A stretch of 64,000 nt of DNA from Modicisalibacter xianhensis (GCF_900113605.1 NZ_FOPY01000005.1:62001-126000), one strand, 5' to 3'; shown: positions 49,166 to 59,653, numbered from the stretch's first letter. Notes: generated from the letters alone by a model not told the origin. Made by a program: numbers and translations.

Positions 49166-52100
49166 TCATGCCTCGGCGAGTTCCGCCGCTTCTTCGACGC
49201 CCACTGCGACCAGGCGGGACACACCGGGTTCCTGCATGGTCACTCCCATCAGACGATCTGCCGCTTCCATGGCGATCTTGTTGTGCGTGATATAGATGAA
49301 CTGTACCGACTCCGACATGTCCTTGACCAGCTTTGCGTAACGTCCCACGTTGGCATCGTCCAGTGGCGCATCGACTTCGTCGAGCATACAGAACGGCGCC
49401 GGGTTGAGTTGGAAAATCGCAAAGACCAGAGACAACGCCGTCAATGCCTTTTCTCCCCCCGACAGCAAATGAATCGTGCTGTTCTTCTTGCCCGGGGGGC
49501 GCGCCATGATGGCCACTCCCGTTTCCAGCAGATCGTCCCCGGTCAGGGTCAACCAGGCCGTGCCGCCTCCGAAGACCTTGGGGAAAAGCTGCGAAATGCC
49601 TTCGTTGACCTGATCGAAAGTCTGCTTGAAGCGTGTCCGCGTTTCCTGATCGATCTTGCGAATGGCCCGCTCCAGGGTCTCGAGCGCCTCGGTCAATTCT
49701 GCATGTTGACCCTCAAGATAGTCCCGGCGTTCCGCCTGCTGGTCATATTCTTCGATTGCCGCCAGGTTGATGGCCCCGAGCCGGCGAACCTTTTCGCCAA
49801 TCTCTTCCAGGCGTGTCTGCCAGGCCGATTCGGTGGCATTGGCATCCAGCGAGGCTTCGAGCTCCGAGGCGACCAGCCCGAGTTCAGCCAGGGTCTCGTC
49901 CTGGGCATCGGCCTTGAGCTTGAGCGCCTGGACCTGCATGCGCCCCTCCTCGAGCCGACTGCGAATGCCCTCCAGGTTGCGCTCATGCTGCTGCCGGGTA
50001 ATCTCGGTATCACGCAGCACTTCCGCCAGTTGCTGGGCCTCGTCACGACAGGCATTGAGCGAGGTCTCTTCACGGGCACGGCGGTCGAGCAGCTCGTCGA
50101 GCTGTTCGCGACTTTCTTCACCGGGCTCGCGCAGTTCCTCGCGCTGCTGCTCGAGTTCGGCGCACTTGTCCTCCAGGCGGGCGCGGGTTTCGGCACTGCG
50201 CTCGCGCTGCTGCACCAGGCCAGCCCGCTCGGTAGTCAGGCGCTGGGATTCGAGCGCGAGCTGCTGGGCACGTTCCTGCAACGGGCGCTGGCGAGCCCGA
50301 AAGCCGGATAGCGCATCCTGCGTCTCGCGGCGACGCCTGCCAACATCCTCGCGCTGCTGGCTGCTGTGTTCAAGGGACGCCATAGCCGCCTGCCAGCGTT
50401 CGCGCGCCTCCTCGAGTTCCAATGCCCGTTCCTCGCGATTCTCCTCGAGACCCACGATTTCCTCATCGAGATCGCGGGCACGAGAATCGGCGTGCTCCAG
50501 GCGCGATACCAGGTTGGCTTCCTGCAGCGCGATCTGCTGACGACGCTGGGATAACTCGCGCTCCTCGACCCGACACTGCTCGAGTGACCGCTCGCTTTCG
50601 GCATCCCGTGCCTGGGCCTCGGCCAGCTGATTTTCCTGCTCTGTCAGTTGCCGATCCACGCCTTCCAGCTCGGCAACGACCTCGTCACGACGACGCTGCT
50701 GGAGCAGCACGCTGTCGGCATTGTCGCCCTGCCCACGACGACGCGCCCACCCCTGCCCCAGCCACAGGCCATCGACAGTCAGTACGCTCTCACCCGGCCC
50801 GAGCCGCTCGCTCAACTGCCAGGCGGCCTCATGACTGTCGGCACAATGAATGGCGGCAAGCCACGCCGAGGCGCTACCTGCCCCACTGACCTTGGCGGCC
50901 AGGGTATCGGCCGGAGCATGGCTTACGGCATCCGCTGCAAGCGTCGCCAGTTCGCCGCGCTCCAGGCGCTCGGTCAACGCCTCACGCGCCGTTACCGACA
51001 GCAGGCGGGCATTGAGCCAGGGTGCCAGCACCCAGGCCGCGGCATCCTCCCAGCCCTGGGCCACGCGGATTCGCTCGGCCAGGCGCGGTGCCGGGGCCAG
51101 GCCATGTCGCTCGAGCAGCGCCTCGACATCGCTTTCGCTGTCGCCGAGACTGGCCTGGATGAGAGCCTCCAACGAGGACAGCTCTCCTTGCAGCCGGCTG
51201 CGGTGCTGACGCTCCTGCTCGCGGTCGGCCTCGAGCCGACGGATCGCCTCGCGGGCCTGCTCGCGCCCGGACTGCTGCGTCTCCCGACGTGTTTCCAGCG
51301 ACTCGAGCTGCAGGTCGATCTCGGCCAATTGCTCGCCGACTTCCTCGCGTCGCTCGCGGAGTTCCTGCTGATCGGGCAACTCGCCACGCTGCTGGCGACG
51401 CCGCTGGATATCGGCGGCCAGCGATTCGAGGCTGCGCTCGAGATGCCGCACTCGATCCTGGCTGCGCTCGGCTTCATGGCTGGCCTGGCGGTCCGCTTCG
51501 CTGAACTGTTCCCAGTGTTGCTGGGCGTCCTGATACGCCTGCTCGGCCTCCTCCAGGGCAGCCTCTAGCTCGGCCAGCGATTCGGCGATCTCTTCCTGTT
51601 CGGGCTGCACGGTCTCGAGGCGTTCGTCGAGATCGGCCAGACGCTGGTCGTCCGTCTCGCCAAGACGATCGAGCTCGGCCAACTCGCGACGGGCCGATTC
51701 CAGATCGCGTGCCAGTTGCTGTTCCTGGCTGCGGGCGTGCTCGAGACGCTGTTCCAGGCGGGCAATGGCCGCCCCGGTCTCGTAGAAGCGGGCCTGGTGT
51801 CCCTCGAGCTGCTCGGCGATGCGGTCATGCTCCAGGCGCGACTCCTCGAGGCGGCTCTCGCACTGGCGGCTGCCGAGGATCTCGCGCTCGACCTGGGTCT
51901 CGAGTTCACGCACCCGGGACTCCTGCTCGGTCTGCTGGGCACGCAGGGCACGTCCGCGCAGCAGCGCCAGTTCGCCCTTGAGGCGGTGCTCTTCCTGCTT
52001 GAGCGTCTGGTAGCGGCGCGCGGCCTCGGCCTGGCGCTTGAGACGCTCGAGCTGCTTGTCGAGCTCCTCGCGGATGTCGTCGAGACGCTCGAGGTTCTCC

Positions 52101-52663
52101 TGGGTGCGGCGCATGCGATTTTCGGTCTCGCGGCGGCGCTCCTTGTACTTGGAAATACCCGCCGCCTCTTCGAGCGTCGAGCGCAGCTCCTCGGGGCGCG
52201 CCTCGATCAATCGCGAAATCATGCCCTGACCGATGATGGCGTAAGAGCGCGGGCCCAGGCCGGTGCCCATGAACAGGTCGGCGATATCGCGCCGTCGACA
52301 TTTCTGGCCGTTGAAGAAGTAGCTCGACTGGGCGTCGCGAGTCACGGTGCGCTTGACGGCAATCTCGGCGTACTGGGCATACGGCCCGCCCATGCTGCCG
52401 TCGCGGTTGTCGAACAATAGCTCGATGCTGGCCTGCCCCACCGGCTTGCGTCCGGTGGAGCCATTGAAGATGACATCGGTCATCGACTCGCCACGCAGAG
52501 TCTTGGCGGATGACTCGCCCATCACCCAGCGCACCGCATCGATGACGTTGGACTTGCCGCAGCCGTTGGGGCCGACGATCGCCGTCATGTTGCCGTCGAA
52601 CGGCACCGTCACGGGATCGACGAAGGACTTGAAACCGGCCAGGCGGATCGACTTGAGACGCAT
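49166..52663 (-). CDS. smc: Chromosome partition protein SMC
   Basis: Chromosome-organising ATPase, 1165 residues. Walker A GPNGCGKSN near residue 32, coiled coil, a hinge at about 510-620 (containing AAWVLAPWLNARLL and VDGLWLGQGWARR), coiled coil again, then the ABC signature LSGGEKALTALSL and Walker B CMLDEVDAPLDD. It is the bacterial Smc type, not MukB. It starts 4 bp after the ccmI stop and so is downstream of the cytochrome c maturation genes, perhaps receiving read-through. zipA and ligA follow. Confidence 0.97.
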   Translation of the reverse strand: MRLKSIRLAGFKSFVDPVTVPFDGNMTAIVGPNGCGKSNVIDAVRWVMGESSAKTLRGESMTDVIFNGSTGRKPVGQASIELLFDNRDGSMGGPYAQYAEIAVKRTVTRDAQSSYFFNGQKCRRRDIADLFMGTGLGPRSYAIIGQGMISRLIEARPEELRSTLEEAAGISKYKERRRETENRMRRTQENLERLDDIREELDKQLERLKRQAEAARRYQTLKQEEHRLKGELALLRGRALRAQQTEQESRVRELETQVEREILGSRQCESRLEESRLEHDRIAEQLEGHQARFYETGAAIARLEQRLEHARSQEQQLARDLESARRELAELDRLGETDDQRLADLDERLETVQPEQEEIAESLAELEAALEEAEQAYQDAQQHWEQFSEADRQASHEAERSQDRVRHLERSLESLAADIQRRRQQRGELPDQQELRERREEVGEQLAEIDLQLESLETRRETQQSGREQAREAIRRLEADREQERQHRSRLQGELSSLEALIQASLGDSESDVEALLERHGLAPAPRLAERIRVAQGWEDAAAWVLAPWLNARLLSVTAREALTERLERGELATLAADAVSHAPADTLAAKVSGAGSASAWLAAIHCADSHEAAWQLSERLGPGESVLTVDGLWLGQGWARRRGQGDNADSVLLQQRRRDEVVAELEGVDRQLTEQENQLAEAQARDAESERSLEQCRVEERELSQRRQQIALQEANLVSRLEHADSRARDLDEEIVGLEENREERALELEEARERWQAAMASLEHSSQQREDVGRRRRETQDALSGFRARQRPLQERAQQLALESQRLTTERAGLVQQRERSAETRARLEDKCAELEQQREELREPGEESREQLDELLDRRAREETSLNACRDEAQQLAEVLRDTEITRQQHERNLEGIRSRLEEGRMQVQALKLKADAQDETLAELGLVASELEASLDANATESAWQTRLEEIGEKVRRLGAINLAAIEEYDQQAERRDYLEGQHAELTEALETLERAIRKIDQETRTRFKQTFDQVNEGISQLFPKVFGGGTAWLTLTGDDLLETGVAIMARPPGKKNSTIHLLSGGEKALTALSLVFAIFQLNPAPFCMLDEVDAPLDDANVGRYAKLVKDMSESVQFIYITHNKIAMEAADRLMGVTMQEPGVSRLVAVGVEEAAELAEA

Positions 52664-52667
52664 GCGC

Positions 52668-53906
52668 TCAGTCCACGATACCGTCGATGACGACGTTCAC
52701 CGGGCCCTGGACGTCGCCCAGCGTCACCGGTCCGGCCCGGCCGACCAAGTCGCCGGGCTGCGGCATGGCCTGACCCGAGGACGAGATACGCACGGTCAGG
52801 TTGACCTCGTCGACCTTGGACAGCGATGCCATGGGTGCCATGGCATCGCTGTCATCGAGGGTCACCTCGAACGGCAGGTCGGAGACTGTGGCACGCTCGA
52901 TGGCCAGAGGCGGCAATTCCCCCTTCACGTCACGTGCCACCACGAATACCGTGTCGCCCTCACTGACCTGGGAGCGCAGACGCTCGGCCAGGCTGACACT
53001 GACATTCAGCGATGGTCCTTCGTTGCCAGATCCTGCCTCTTCGGGCTCGATTCCCAGGCGCTGCTGGGCGGCGGCAATGCCATTGCGCAGGGCCTCGGCA
53101 GAGTCGGGATTGTTCATGCCGGCGATGGCTCTGCGCCAGTAGTCGATGGCCTCCTCGTAGCGGCCATGATCGAAGGCCTCGAGCCCCAGCATACTGAGTA
53201 CCGTGGGCTGACGCGGGTCCTGTTCCAGCACCTCATCGACCAGCATCTGGACGTCGTCGGTCAAGGTGCGATTGGCAACGAAGAACTCCATCTGCGCCAG
53301 TTGTGCCAGCAGGTTGACCTGGCGACCTTCCAGCTCGATCAGTTGCTCGAGGGCGGCAATGGCTTTCTCGAACTGACCACTGTCGCGATAGAGCGGAAAC
53401 AATGACAGCCAGACCTTGGGATTGCCGGGCTGGCGTTCGGCCTGCTCTTCGAAGCGCTCGATCAGCATCGGCAGCGAACCATCGGGCGAATTGGCGACCT
53501 CCTGGCGCGCGGCGAACAGCGCCAGATCGCCTTCGGCGCCCTCCCGCTGATACCAGACGAGACTGGTCACCACCAGGGCCACCAACAGCATCGGCACCAG
53601 AATGCGTCCCGCCCGCGGCGACTTGAGGGGCGAGTGACGGCGGGCTTCGGTATCCTCGAGCAGGCTACGATCAAGTTCCAGGCGGCTCTCCTCGAAGCGC
53701 GTTGCATCGATCTCGCCGCGCTCGCGTGCGGCTTCCAGCGACGCCAGGCGACGCCGATAGACCGCCACGTTCTGCGCCTCGTCACGCTGTTCGGTCTCAT
53801 AGGCCTGCTGGGCATCATGTACTTCGGCAGCACGCCGCAGCGGCAGCACGACCAGCCACAGGGCTGGCAGCAGCAGCAGCCCCAGCGCGATCCACAGCAG
53901 GTTCAT
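52668..53906 (-). CDS. ccmI: Cytochrome c biogenesis protein CcmI
   Basis: Apocytochrome c chaperone of the CcmFHI haem-lyase complex. 412 residues with two N-terminal membrane helices (about 2-22 and 95-113, VPMLLVALVVTSLVW), a cytoplasmic loop between them, periplasmic TPR repeats (~140-290) and a C-terminal beta-rich domain. The start at 53906 overlaps the ccmH stop as ATGA. It is last in the ccm run and is separated by 4 bp from smc. Confidence 0.92.
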   Translation of the reverse strand: MNLLWIALGLLLLPALWLVVLPLRRAAEVHDAQQAYETEQRDEAQNVAVYRRRLASLEAARERGEIDATRFEESRLELDRSLLEDTEARRHSPLKSPRAGRILVPMLLVALVVTSLVWYQREGAEGDLALFAARQEVANSPDGSLPMLIERFEEQAERQPGNPKVWLSLFPLYRDSGQFEKAIAALEQLIELEGRQVNLLAQLAQMEFFVANRTLTDDVQMLVDEVLEQDPRQPTVLSMLGLEAFDHGRYEEAIDYWRRAIAGMNNPDSAEALRNGIAAAQQRLGIEPEEAGSGNEGPSLNVSVSLAERLRSQVSEGDTVFVVARDVKGELPPLAIERATVSDLPFEVTLDDSDAMAPMASLSKVDEVNLTVRISSSGQAMPQPGDLVGRAGPVTLGDVQGPVNVVIDGIVD

Positions 53907-54391
53907 CGTGTCCTCTCTCGATTGATCAGTGCCTCCAGCCGCTGGCGCTCCTCGGCACTCAGCGCGCGGTTCGAGGCGTTGCGCCGCGCTCGTACGATCA
54001 GGGCAATGACGACTGCCCCGAGCACCACCAGCGCGGCCGGCAGCCCCCACAGCAGCCAGGTACGATCGGTCAGGCGCGGATTGTAGAGTACATACTCGCC
54101 GAAGCGGTCGATCATGTAATCCTGGATCTCGCGATCGGAACGGCCTTCCTCGAGCAGCAGGGCGACACGCTCGCGCATGTCACCGGCAATCGGCGAGTCG
54201 GAGTCGCCAATGGCCTGGTTGGCACACTTGGGACAGCGCAGCGAGGCGGCCAAGGAATCGTAGCGCTGCTGAAGGACCGGATCATCGAACTGGCGAACCT
54301 CGATGGCCGCCGTCACCGCTCCAGCGACGAGCAGGGATAGCGCCAGCAGGGCAACCTTGGCCAATCGCGCCCATATCATTCGCTGCGCCAT
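53903..54391 (-). CDS. ccmH: Cytochrome c-type biogenesis protein CcmH
   Basis: Membrane-anchored thiol oxidoreductase that keeps the apocytochrome haem-binding cysteines reduced. 162 residues with a signal peptide (~1-28), the redox motif LRCPKCANQ (about residues 51-59), an IQDYMIDRFGEYVLYNP segment and a C-terminal membrane helix. GGAGGTG just before the ATG at 54391 supports that start over the ATG at 54379 that overlaps the ccmG stop as ATGA. Confidence 0.94.
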   Translation of the reverse strand: MAQRMIWARLAKVALLALSLLVAGAVTAAIEVRQFDDPVLQQRYDSLAASLRCPKCANQAIGDSDSPIAGDMRERVALLLEEGRSDREIQDYMIDRFGEYVLYNPRLTDRTWLLWGLPAALVVLGAVVIALIVRARRNASNRALSAEERQRLEALINRERTR

Positions 54392-54909
54392 TTCTTCACC
54401 TCCGGCAAAATGGTGCGTTCGACATCCTCGGGCGTGATGTACCCGGTGTGGTGGTAACGAATGATGCCCTCGGCATCGACGAGGAAGGTTTCCGGTGCGC
54501 CGTAGACGCCGAGATCAAAGCCCAGGCTGCCTTCGGGATCGAAGACATTGACCTCGAAGGGGTTGCCGAATTCCTCGAGGAAGGCCTGGCCCTTGGCCCG
54601 CGTATCCTTGTAGTCGACGCCCACCAGACGTACGCCACGCTCGGCCAGTTCCAGCAACTGAGGCATCTCCTGCTTGCAGGTCGGGCACCATTCGCCCCAG
54701 ACGTTGACCAGCGTGACCTGGCCGGTCAACAGCGACTCATCCACCGTGGCGTCGGGGTCTTCCAGCGTGCTCAGCTGGAAGGCGGGAAACTCCCGGGCCA
54801 GCAATGCCGAGTCGCGGGCGCTGGGATTCAGCGATAGCCCTTGGTAGAGAAACACGGCCAGGATGGCGAAGATCGCCAGGGGAATCAGCAGCAACAGCCG
54901 ACGCTTCAT
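54376..54909 (-). CDS. ccmG: Thiol:disulfide interchange protein CcmG/DsbE
   Basis: Membrane-tethered periplasmic thioredoxin that reduces CcmH or apocytochrome c. 177 residues: N-terminal anchor helix (LLLLIPLAIFAILAVFLY), a thioredoxin fold with active site GEWCPTCKQE (about residues 76-85) and a cis-Pro loop in GAPETFLVD. The start at 54909 overlaps the ccmF stop as ATGA; a 37-residue upstream reading is rejected. Confidence 0.95.
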   Translation of the reverse strand: MKRRLLLLIPLAIFAILAVFLYQGLSLNPSARDSALLAREFPAFQLSTLEDPDATVDESLLTGQVTLVNVWGEWCPTCKQEMPQLLELAERGVRLVGVDYKDTRAKGQAFLEEFGNPFEVNVFDPEGSLGFDLGVYGAPETFLVDAEGIIRYHHTGYITPEDVERTILPEVKKWRSE

Positions 54910-56891
54910 GCTTGCGCCTCCTCGAACCGCGCCTGCGCGGCAGTTTCGCGCACCCGGCGGTAACGGCGATCGACGACGGCCACGATCCCGCCCAGGGCCA
55001 TCAGCAGCCCACCGAGCCACAACCAGCGCACGAACGGCTTGTACTGGATACGCAGTGCCCAGGCGCCATCGCCGAGGTCTTCACCCATGGCCACGTACAG
55101 GTCACGCAGCAGGCCAGGGCGCAGCGCGACGTCGGTCATCGGCATGCCCCGGGCAAGGTACAGGCGTTTCTCTGGGTGCATGGTGAAAGCATGCTCCCCC
55201 GCCTGGCTGACCGCGATAGTGGCAGTATCGGCGATGAAGTTGGGCCCGCGTCGCTCGCGCAGTTCCTGCATGGTAAAGGTGTAACCTGCGACCTCGACGC
55301 TGTCGCCCGGGGCCATGCGCACGTTGCGCTCCACGTTGTAATGCGACACGACGGTGACACCGACGATGGTCACCGCCAGCCCCAGGTGGCCGAGCCACAT
55401 GCCCCAGTAGGCCGGGGTCAGACGTCGCAGACCTGCGCCCGGGGACGAGGCGTTGCGCAGTTTGTCGGTCAAATCGCGCATCAGTGAGAGCACCAGCCAC
55501 AATGCCGTGGCCAGGCCCAACGATACCCACAGGTTCCACTCGCCGGTGTAGAGCAGCGGCAGCACGGCGGCCAGCACCAGTGCGCCCAGGCCGGCCCAGA
55601 CCAGGCGTCGGAACAGCTCGCGCCCGGGCATGCGCTTCCAGCGCGCTACCGGTCCGAGCCCCATGACGATGCACAGCAGTACGGTAAGCGGTACGAACAG
55701 CGTGTTGAAATACGGCGGTCCGACACTGATCTTGCCCATGCCCAGCGCATCGAGCAGCAGCGGATAGACGGTGCCCAGCAGCACGGTCACGGTCATGATG
55801 ACCAGCAGAATATTGTTGGCCAGCAGCAGTGCATCGCGAGACAGCCAACTGAAACCGACAATGTGACTGACCCGTGGCGCCCGCAGGGCGAATATCAGCA
55901 GCGACAGCCCCACGGTCAGGCCCAGCAGCACCAGGATGAAGGTGCCGCGTGCCGGGTCGTTGGCAAAGGCATGCACCGAGGTCAATACGCCGGAGCGCAC
56001 CAGGAAGGTGCCAAGCAGGGACAGCGAGAAGGTGATGATGGCCAGCAGCACCGTCCAGCTCTTGAAGCTGCCGCGCTTTTCGGTCACCGCCAAGGAATGC
56101 ATCAGCGCGGTACCGGCCAGCCAGGGCAACAGCGAGGCATTCTCGACGGGATCCCAGAACCACCAACCGCCCCAACCCAACTCGTAATAGGCCCACCAGC
56201 TACCTAGCGCAATGCCTACGGTCAGGAAGGCCCAGGCGATATTGGTCCAGGGACGCGCCCAGCGTGTCCAGGCGGCATCCAGGCGCCCACCGAGCAGCGC
56301 GGCAATGGCGAAGGCGAACACTACCGAGAAGCCGACGTAGCCCATGTAGAGCATCGGCGGGTGAATGATCAGACCGAAGTCCTGCAACAGCGGGTTGAGA
56401 TCGGCGCCGTCCTGGGGAACATCGGGCAGCAGGCGCTCGAAGGGATTCGAAGTGATCAGAATGAACAGGATGAAGCCGACACTGACCCAGCCCATCACGC
56501 CCAGCACCCGAGCCAGCATGTCCCGGGGCAACTGCGCCGAGAAGCGACTGACGGCAAAGCCCCAGCCGCCCATCAGCAGGCTCCACAACAGCACCGAGCC
56601 TTCGTGGCTGCCCCACACGGCACTGAATTTGTAGTACCACGGCAACATCGAGTTGGAATTATTGGCAACGTAGGCCACGCTGAAATCGTCGATCATGAAG
56701 CTGGCGGTCAGGCACAGGTAGGCCAACAGCAGGAACAGGAACTGGCCGCTGGCCATGGGACGCGCGAAGGCCATCCACAGCGGACGCCGTGTCGCTGCGC
56801 CGGCCAGCGGCACCGTGGCCTGCAGCGTCGCCATGAGCAGTGCCAGAATCAACGCAAAGTGGCCGATTTCAGGAATGATCTTGTCCAGCAT
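54906..56891 (-). CDS. ccmF: Haem lyase subunit CcmF
   Basis: Large inner-membrane subunit of the haem lyase that attaches haem to apocytochrome c. 661 residues, about 15 membrane helices. The tryptophan-rich WWD motif is intact (GWGGWWFWDPVENAS, about residues 233-247), and conserved His residues occur in flanking helices (GSHEGSVLLW, IIHPPMLYMGYVG). The length is typical. It overlaps ccmG by 4 bp. Confidence 0.97.
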   Translation of the reverse strand: MLDKIIPEIGHFALILALLMATLQATVPLAGAATRRPLWMAFARPMASGQFLFLLLAYLCLTASFMIDDFSVAYVANNSNSMLPWYYKFSAVWGSHEGSVLLWSLLMGGWGFAVSRFSAQLPRDMLARVLGVMGWVSVGFILFILITSNPFERLLPDVPQDGADLNPLLQDFGLIIHPPMLYMGYVGFSVVFAFAIAALLGGRLDAAWTRWARPWTNIAWAFLTVGIALGSWWAYYELGWGGWWFWDPVENASLLPWLAGTALMHSLAVTEKRGSFKSWTVLLAIITFSLSLLGTFLVRSGVLTSVHAFANDPARGTFILVLLGLTVGLSLLIFALRAPRVSHIVGFSWLSRDALLLANNILLVIMTVTVLLGTVYPLLLDALGMGKISVGPPYFNTLFVPLTVLLCIVMGLGPVARWKRMPGRELFRRLVWAGLGALVLAAVLPLLYTGEWNLWVSLGLATALWLVLSLMRDLTDKLRNASSPGAGLRRLTPAYWGMWLGHLGLAVTIVGVTVVSHYNVERNVRMAPGDSVEVAGYTFTMQELRERRGPNFIADTATIAVSQAGEHAFTMHPEKRLYLARGMPMTDVALRPGLLRDLYVAMGEDLGDGAWALRIQYKPFVRWLWLGGLLMALGGIVAVVDRRYRRVRETAAQARFEEAQA

Positions 56892-56905
56892 GGAGTCGCC
56901 TCTGC

Positions 56906-57352
56906 CTACTCGTCGATGGTCCCGGTGGGCATCTTGCCCTTCAGGGCCTCGGCCACCTCGGGTGGCATGTAATTCTCGTCGTGCTTGGCAAGCACCTGAT
57001 CGGCCCGCAACAGCCCGCTGCCATTCAGTTCGCCGACCACCACCACCCCCTGCCCCTCGCGGAACAGGTCGGGCAGGATCCCGCTGTAGCGCACTTCCAG
57101 ATCACTCTCGTAATCGGTCACCACGAAAGACACGTCGAGGCTTTCACTGTCGCGATGCACGCTGCCGGCCTTGACCATGCCGCCAGCACGGATCTGGCGA
57201 TCCTGCGGGGCCTCACCGCTGGCGATCTGCGCCGGGCTGAAGAAGAGGTTGATGTTGCTGCTCAACGAATACAAGGTCAGCCCCACGGCGATCGCCGCCA
57301 GGACCACCAGGCCGAGGATCAGGTAGAGTCTTTGCTTGCGTTTAGCGTTCAT
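56906..57352 (-). CDS. ccmE: Cytochrome c maturation haem chaperone CcmE
   Basis: Periplasmic haem chaperone that holds haem covalently before transfer to CcmF. 148 residues: N-terminal anchor helix ([21 protein letters not shown] split across residues 9-29), an OB-type barrel, and the haem-binding His in AKHDENYMP (about residues 125-133) in the classical HxxxY form. Its start overlaps the end of ccmD by 11 bp. Confidence 0.97.
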   Translation of the reverse strand: MNAKRKQRLYLILGLVVLAAIAVGLTLYSLSSNINLFFSPAQIASGEAPQDRQIRAGGMVKAGSVHRDSESLDVSFVVTDYESDLEVRYSGILPDLFREGQGVVVVGELNGSGLLRADQVLAKHDENYMPPEVAEALKGKMPTGTIDE

Positions 57353-57542
57353 CGGTCTCTCTTTCGCTCAGGTTGCGCTCCCTGCGATTGCGCCGCTGCA
57401 GTTCACGGATCAGCTGGCGTCGTTCGGCACGGGCATGTGCCACGCTGACGATCAGCAGGGCCGCGGCCACCCCCCAGGCGGACCACACGTACGGGGCATG
57501 CCCGCCCATGGCAAGCAAGGCAGTCAGCGACTCGAAAGCCAT
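57342..57542 (-). CDS. ccmD: Haem exporter protein CcmD
   Basis: 66-residue single-helix inner-membrane protein that helps release the CcmE-haem from CcmABC. Typical features: [20 protein letters not shown], then one membrane helix (~18-36) and a highly basic cytoplasmic tail ([16 protein letters not shown]). The ATG at 57542 overlaps the ccmC stop as TGATG. Confidence 0.9.
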   Translation of the reverse strand: MAFESLTALLAMGGHAPYVWSAWGVAAALLIVSVAHARAERRQLIRELQRRNRRERNLSERETDER

Positions 57543-58294
57543 CAACGGCGTCCTCCGGCATGGCCATCGGCCAGGTCGCGCACCCAGCGCTTGGCCGATT
57601 CCCGACGCAGTATCTCGCTACGCGTGCGAGTCAGTGTCAGGGCGATGAAGAAGCAATAGAAACCCAGCACCATGACCAGCAGCGGCAGCCACATGTCGGC
57701 CGGCATTGCCGGGCGTTCGGTCAGGGTGAAGGTCGCCGGTTGGTGCAGCGTATTCCACCATTCCACCGAATACTTGATGATCGGGATGTTGACGACCCCG
57801 ACCAAGGCCAGCACCGAGGCCGCCTTGGCACCGCTGTCGCGGCTGGCAAAGGCGCCGCGCAGGGCGATGACGCCGAAGTAGAGAAACAGCTGGATCAGCA
57901 TCGAAGTCAGTCGGGCGTCCCACACCCACCATGTTCCCCAGGTCGGCACGCCCCACACCGCGCCTGAAAACAGCGCCACGAAGGTCATGGCCGCACCGAA
58001 CGGGGCAATCACTGCGGCCGCCATGTCGGCGAGCTTGATCTTCCAGATCAGATAGATGCCGCCAGCAACAGCCAGCGCAGCGAAGCATGACTGGGCGAGG
58101 ATCGCCGCCGGTACATGGACGTAGATGATCCGGAAACTATTGCCCTGCTGGTAGTCGGACGGCGCGAATGCCAGCCCCCAGACCGAGCCCACCACCAGCA
58201 GCACTGCCGCGGCGGCCCAGAACCAGGGCGTCAGACGTGCACTGATGGCATAGAACCACTTGGGTGACCCCAGCTTGTGTATGAAGGCCCACAT
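57542..58294 (-). CDS. ccmC: Haem export/handling protein CcmC
   Basis: Inner-membrane haem-handling protein that loads haem on CcmE. 250 residues, six membrane helices, with the tryptophan-rich motif [13 protein letters not shown] (about residues 124-136) and flanking conserved His (YVHVPAAI and NTLHQPA). It lies between ccmB and ccmD in one tight operon. Confidence 0.97.
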   Translation of the reverse strand: MWAFIHKLGSPKWFYAISARLTPWFWAAAAVLLVVGSVWGLAFAPSDYQQGNSFRIIYVHVPAAILAQSCFAALAVAGGIYLIWKIKLADMAAAVIAPFGAAMTFVALFSGAVWGVPTWGTWWVWDARLTSMLIQLFLYFGVIALRGAFASRDSGAKAASVLALVGVVNIPIIKYSVEWWNTLHQPATFTLTERPAMPADMWLPLLVMVLGFYCFFIALTLTRTRSEILRRESAKRWVRDLADGHAGGRR

Positions 58295-58303
58295 GCCGTT
58301 ACC

Positions 58304-59002
58304 TCAACCGTTGATACTGATCCGCAACGCAGCGGCAATGGCCCAGGGCGCCAGCATCAGGGCCATTGCCAGCAAGGCCCCGAGCAGCGCCAGATGCGGT
58401 GCGGCGCTGGCCCCCAGCACCGCCGCCTGCACTGCGCCGGCCCCGAAGATGAGAATCGGGATGTACAGCGGCAGGACCAGCAGCGACAGCAATACGCCGC
58501 CCCGCGCCAGCCCCACCGTCAATGCTGCACCGATGGCCCCGATCAGGCTCAGCGATGCGCTGCCCAGCGCCAGCGACAGGGCCAGCACGGCATAGCTCTC
58601 GACCGGCAACGCCAGCATGATGCCCAGCAACGGCGCCATCACCGCAAGCGGCAAACCGGTCAACAGCCAGTGCACCAGCACCTTGGACAGTACCAGCGCC
58701 GGCAGCGGCTGGGGAGCGAGCAGCAACTGCTCCAGACTACCGTCGTCGAAATCGCTGCGGAACAGGACGTCGAGTGACAACTGCGTAGCCAACAGCGCGG
58801 CCACCCACAATAGCCCCGGCGCGATCTCGGCCAGAAGTGCCGTATCGGGCGAGATGCCCAGAGGAAACAGCGTGATGACCAGGGCAAAGAACACCAGGGG
58901 ATTGATCACCTCGCCGCGTCGACGCAGCATCAGCGTCAGGTCGCGCTTGATCGTCGCTCTTACTGCGACTGCCAGACCGGTCCTGGGTTCAACGACTTGC
59001 AT
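58304..59002 (-). CDS. ccmB: Haem exporter permease CcmB
   Basis: Permease partner of CcmA, inner membrane, six helices. 232 residues from the ATG at 59002, with family segments (INPLVFFALVITLFPLGIS and DDGSLEQLLLAPQPL). GGAAGAG lies upstream of 59002. An ATG at 59026, abutting the ccmA stop, would add 8 residues and cannot be excluded. The gene order is canonical. Confidence 0.95.
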   Translation of the reverse strand: MQVVEPRTGLAVAVRATIKRDLTLMLRRRGEVINPLVFFALVITLFPLGISPDTALLAEIAPGLLWVAALLATQLSLDVLFRSDFDDGSLEQLLLAPQPLPALVLSKVLVHWLLTGLPLAVMAPLLGIMLALPVESYAVLALSLALGSASLSLIGAIGAALTVGLARGGVLLSLLVLPLYIPILIFGAGAVQAAVLGASAAPHLALLGALLAMALMLAPWAIAAALRISING

Positions 59003-59026
59003 GCTCTCTTCCGCCGACTCGGCCAT

Positions 59027-59653
59027 TCAGGATACGCCCAGCGCCACACGACGCAATGCCGCCATGGGCGCCAACTCGTGATGCGTGGTGAGGATCACGC
59101 TGCCACCCCGAACGACATGGGCCTGCAGTCGCGTCTCGAGTGCGGCCACGCCCTGCCGGTCGATGGCGGTAAAGGGTTCGTCGAGCACCCACAGCGGGCG
59201 CGGCGAAAGCAGCATGCGCGCCAGCGCCACCCGGCGTTGTTGCCCAGCGGACAACTGGCCCACGGGCACGTCCTCGAAGCCGCACAGCCCAATCTCGTCC
59301 AGTGCCGTCATGCGTGCCGACTCACTGCCCCGCTCGCCGTTCAGGGCCTGATACCAGGCAAGGTTCTCCAACGGACTCAAGGCCGCCTTGACGCCGGGCG
59401 CATGGCCCAGATAAAGCAGATTGGCGAGAAAGGTCGTCCGGCTGCGCCGCATCGGTTGCCCGCCCCAGCGCAGTTCACCGTCGTGTTCGGTGAGCTGCCC
59501 GGACAAGATCTTGAGCAGGGTCGTCTTGCCACTGCCATTGGGCCCCTCGACACGCAGCATTTCACCCGGCCCCACTGTCAGGTCGAGATTCGCGAACAGC
59601 CAGCGGTCGTCGCGCTCGCAGCCCAGGCCGCGCCCTTCGAGGCGGAATGTCAC
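59027..59653 (-). CDS. ccmA: Haem exporter ATP-binding protein CcmA
   Basis: ABC ATPase whose activity releases haem-loaded CcmE from CcmC/CcmD. 208 residues: Walker A GPNGSGKTTLL (about residues 40-50), signature LSAGQQRRVALARML, Walker B LWVLDEPFTAID and the switch His in TTHHELA. First gene of the ccm operon; the 270-bp gap before it also serves the divergent LexA-like gene. Confidence 0.97.
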   Translation of the reverse strand: MTFRLEGRGLGCERDDRWLFANLDLTVGPGEMLRVEGPNGSGKTTLLKILSGQLTEHDGELRWGGQPMRRSRTTFLANLLYLGHAPGVKAALSPLENLAWYQALNGERGSESARMTALDEIGLCGFEDVPVGQLSAGQQRRVALARMLLSPRPLWVLDEPFTAIDRQGVAALETRLQAHVVRGGSVILTTHHELAPMAALRRVALGVS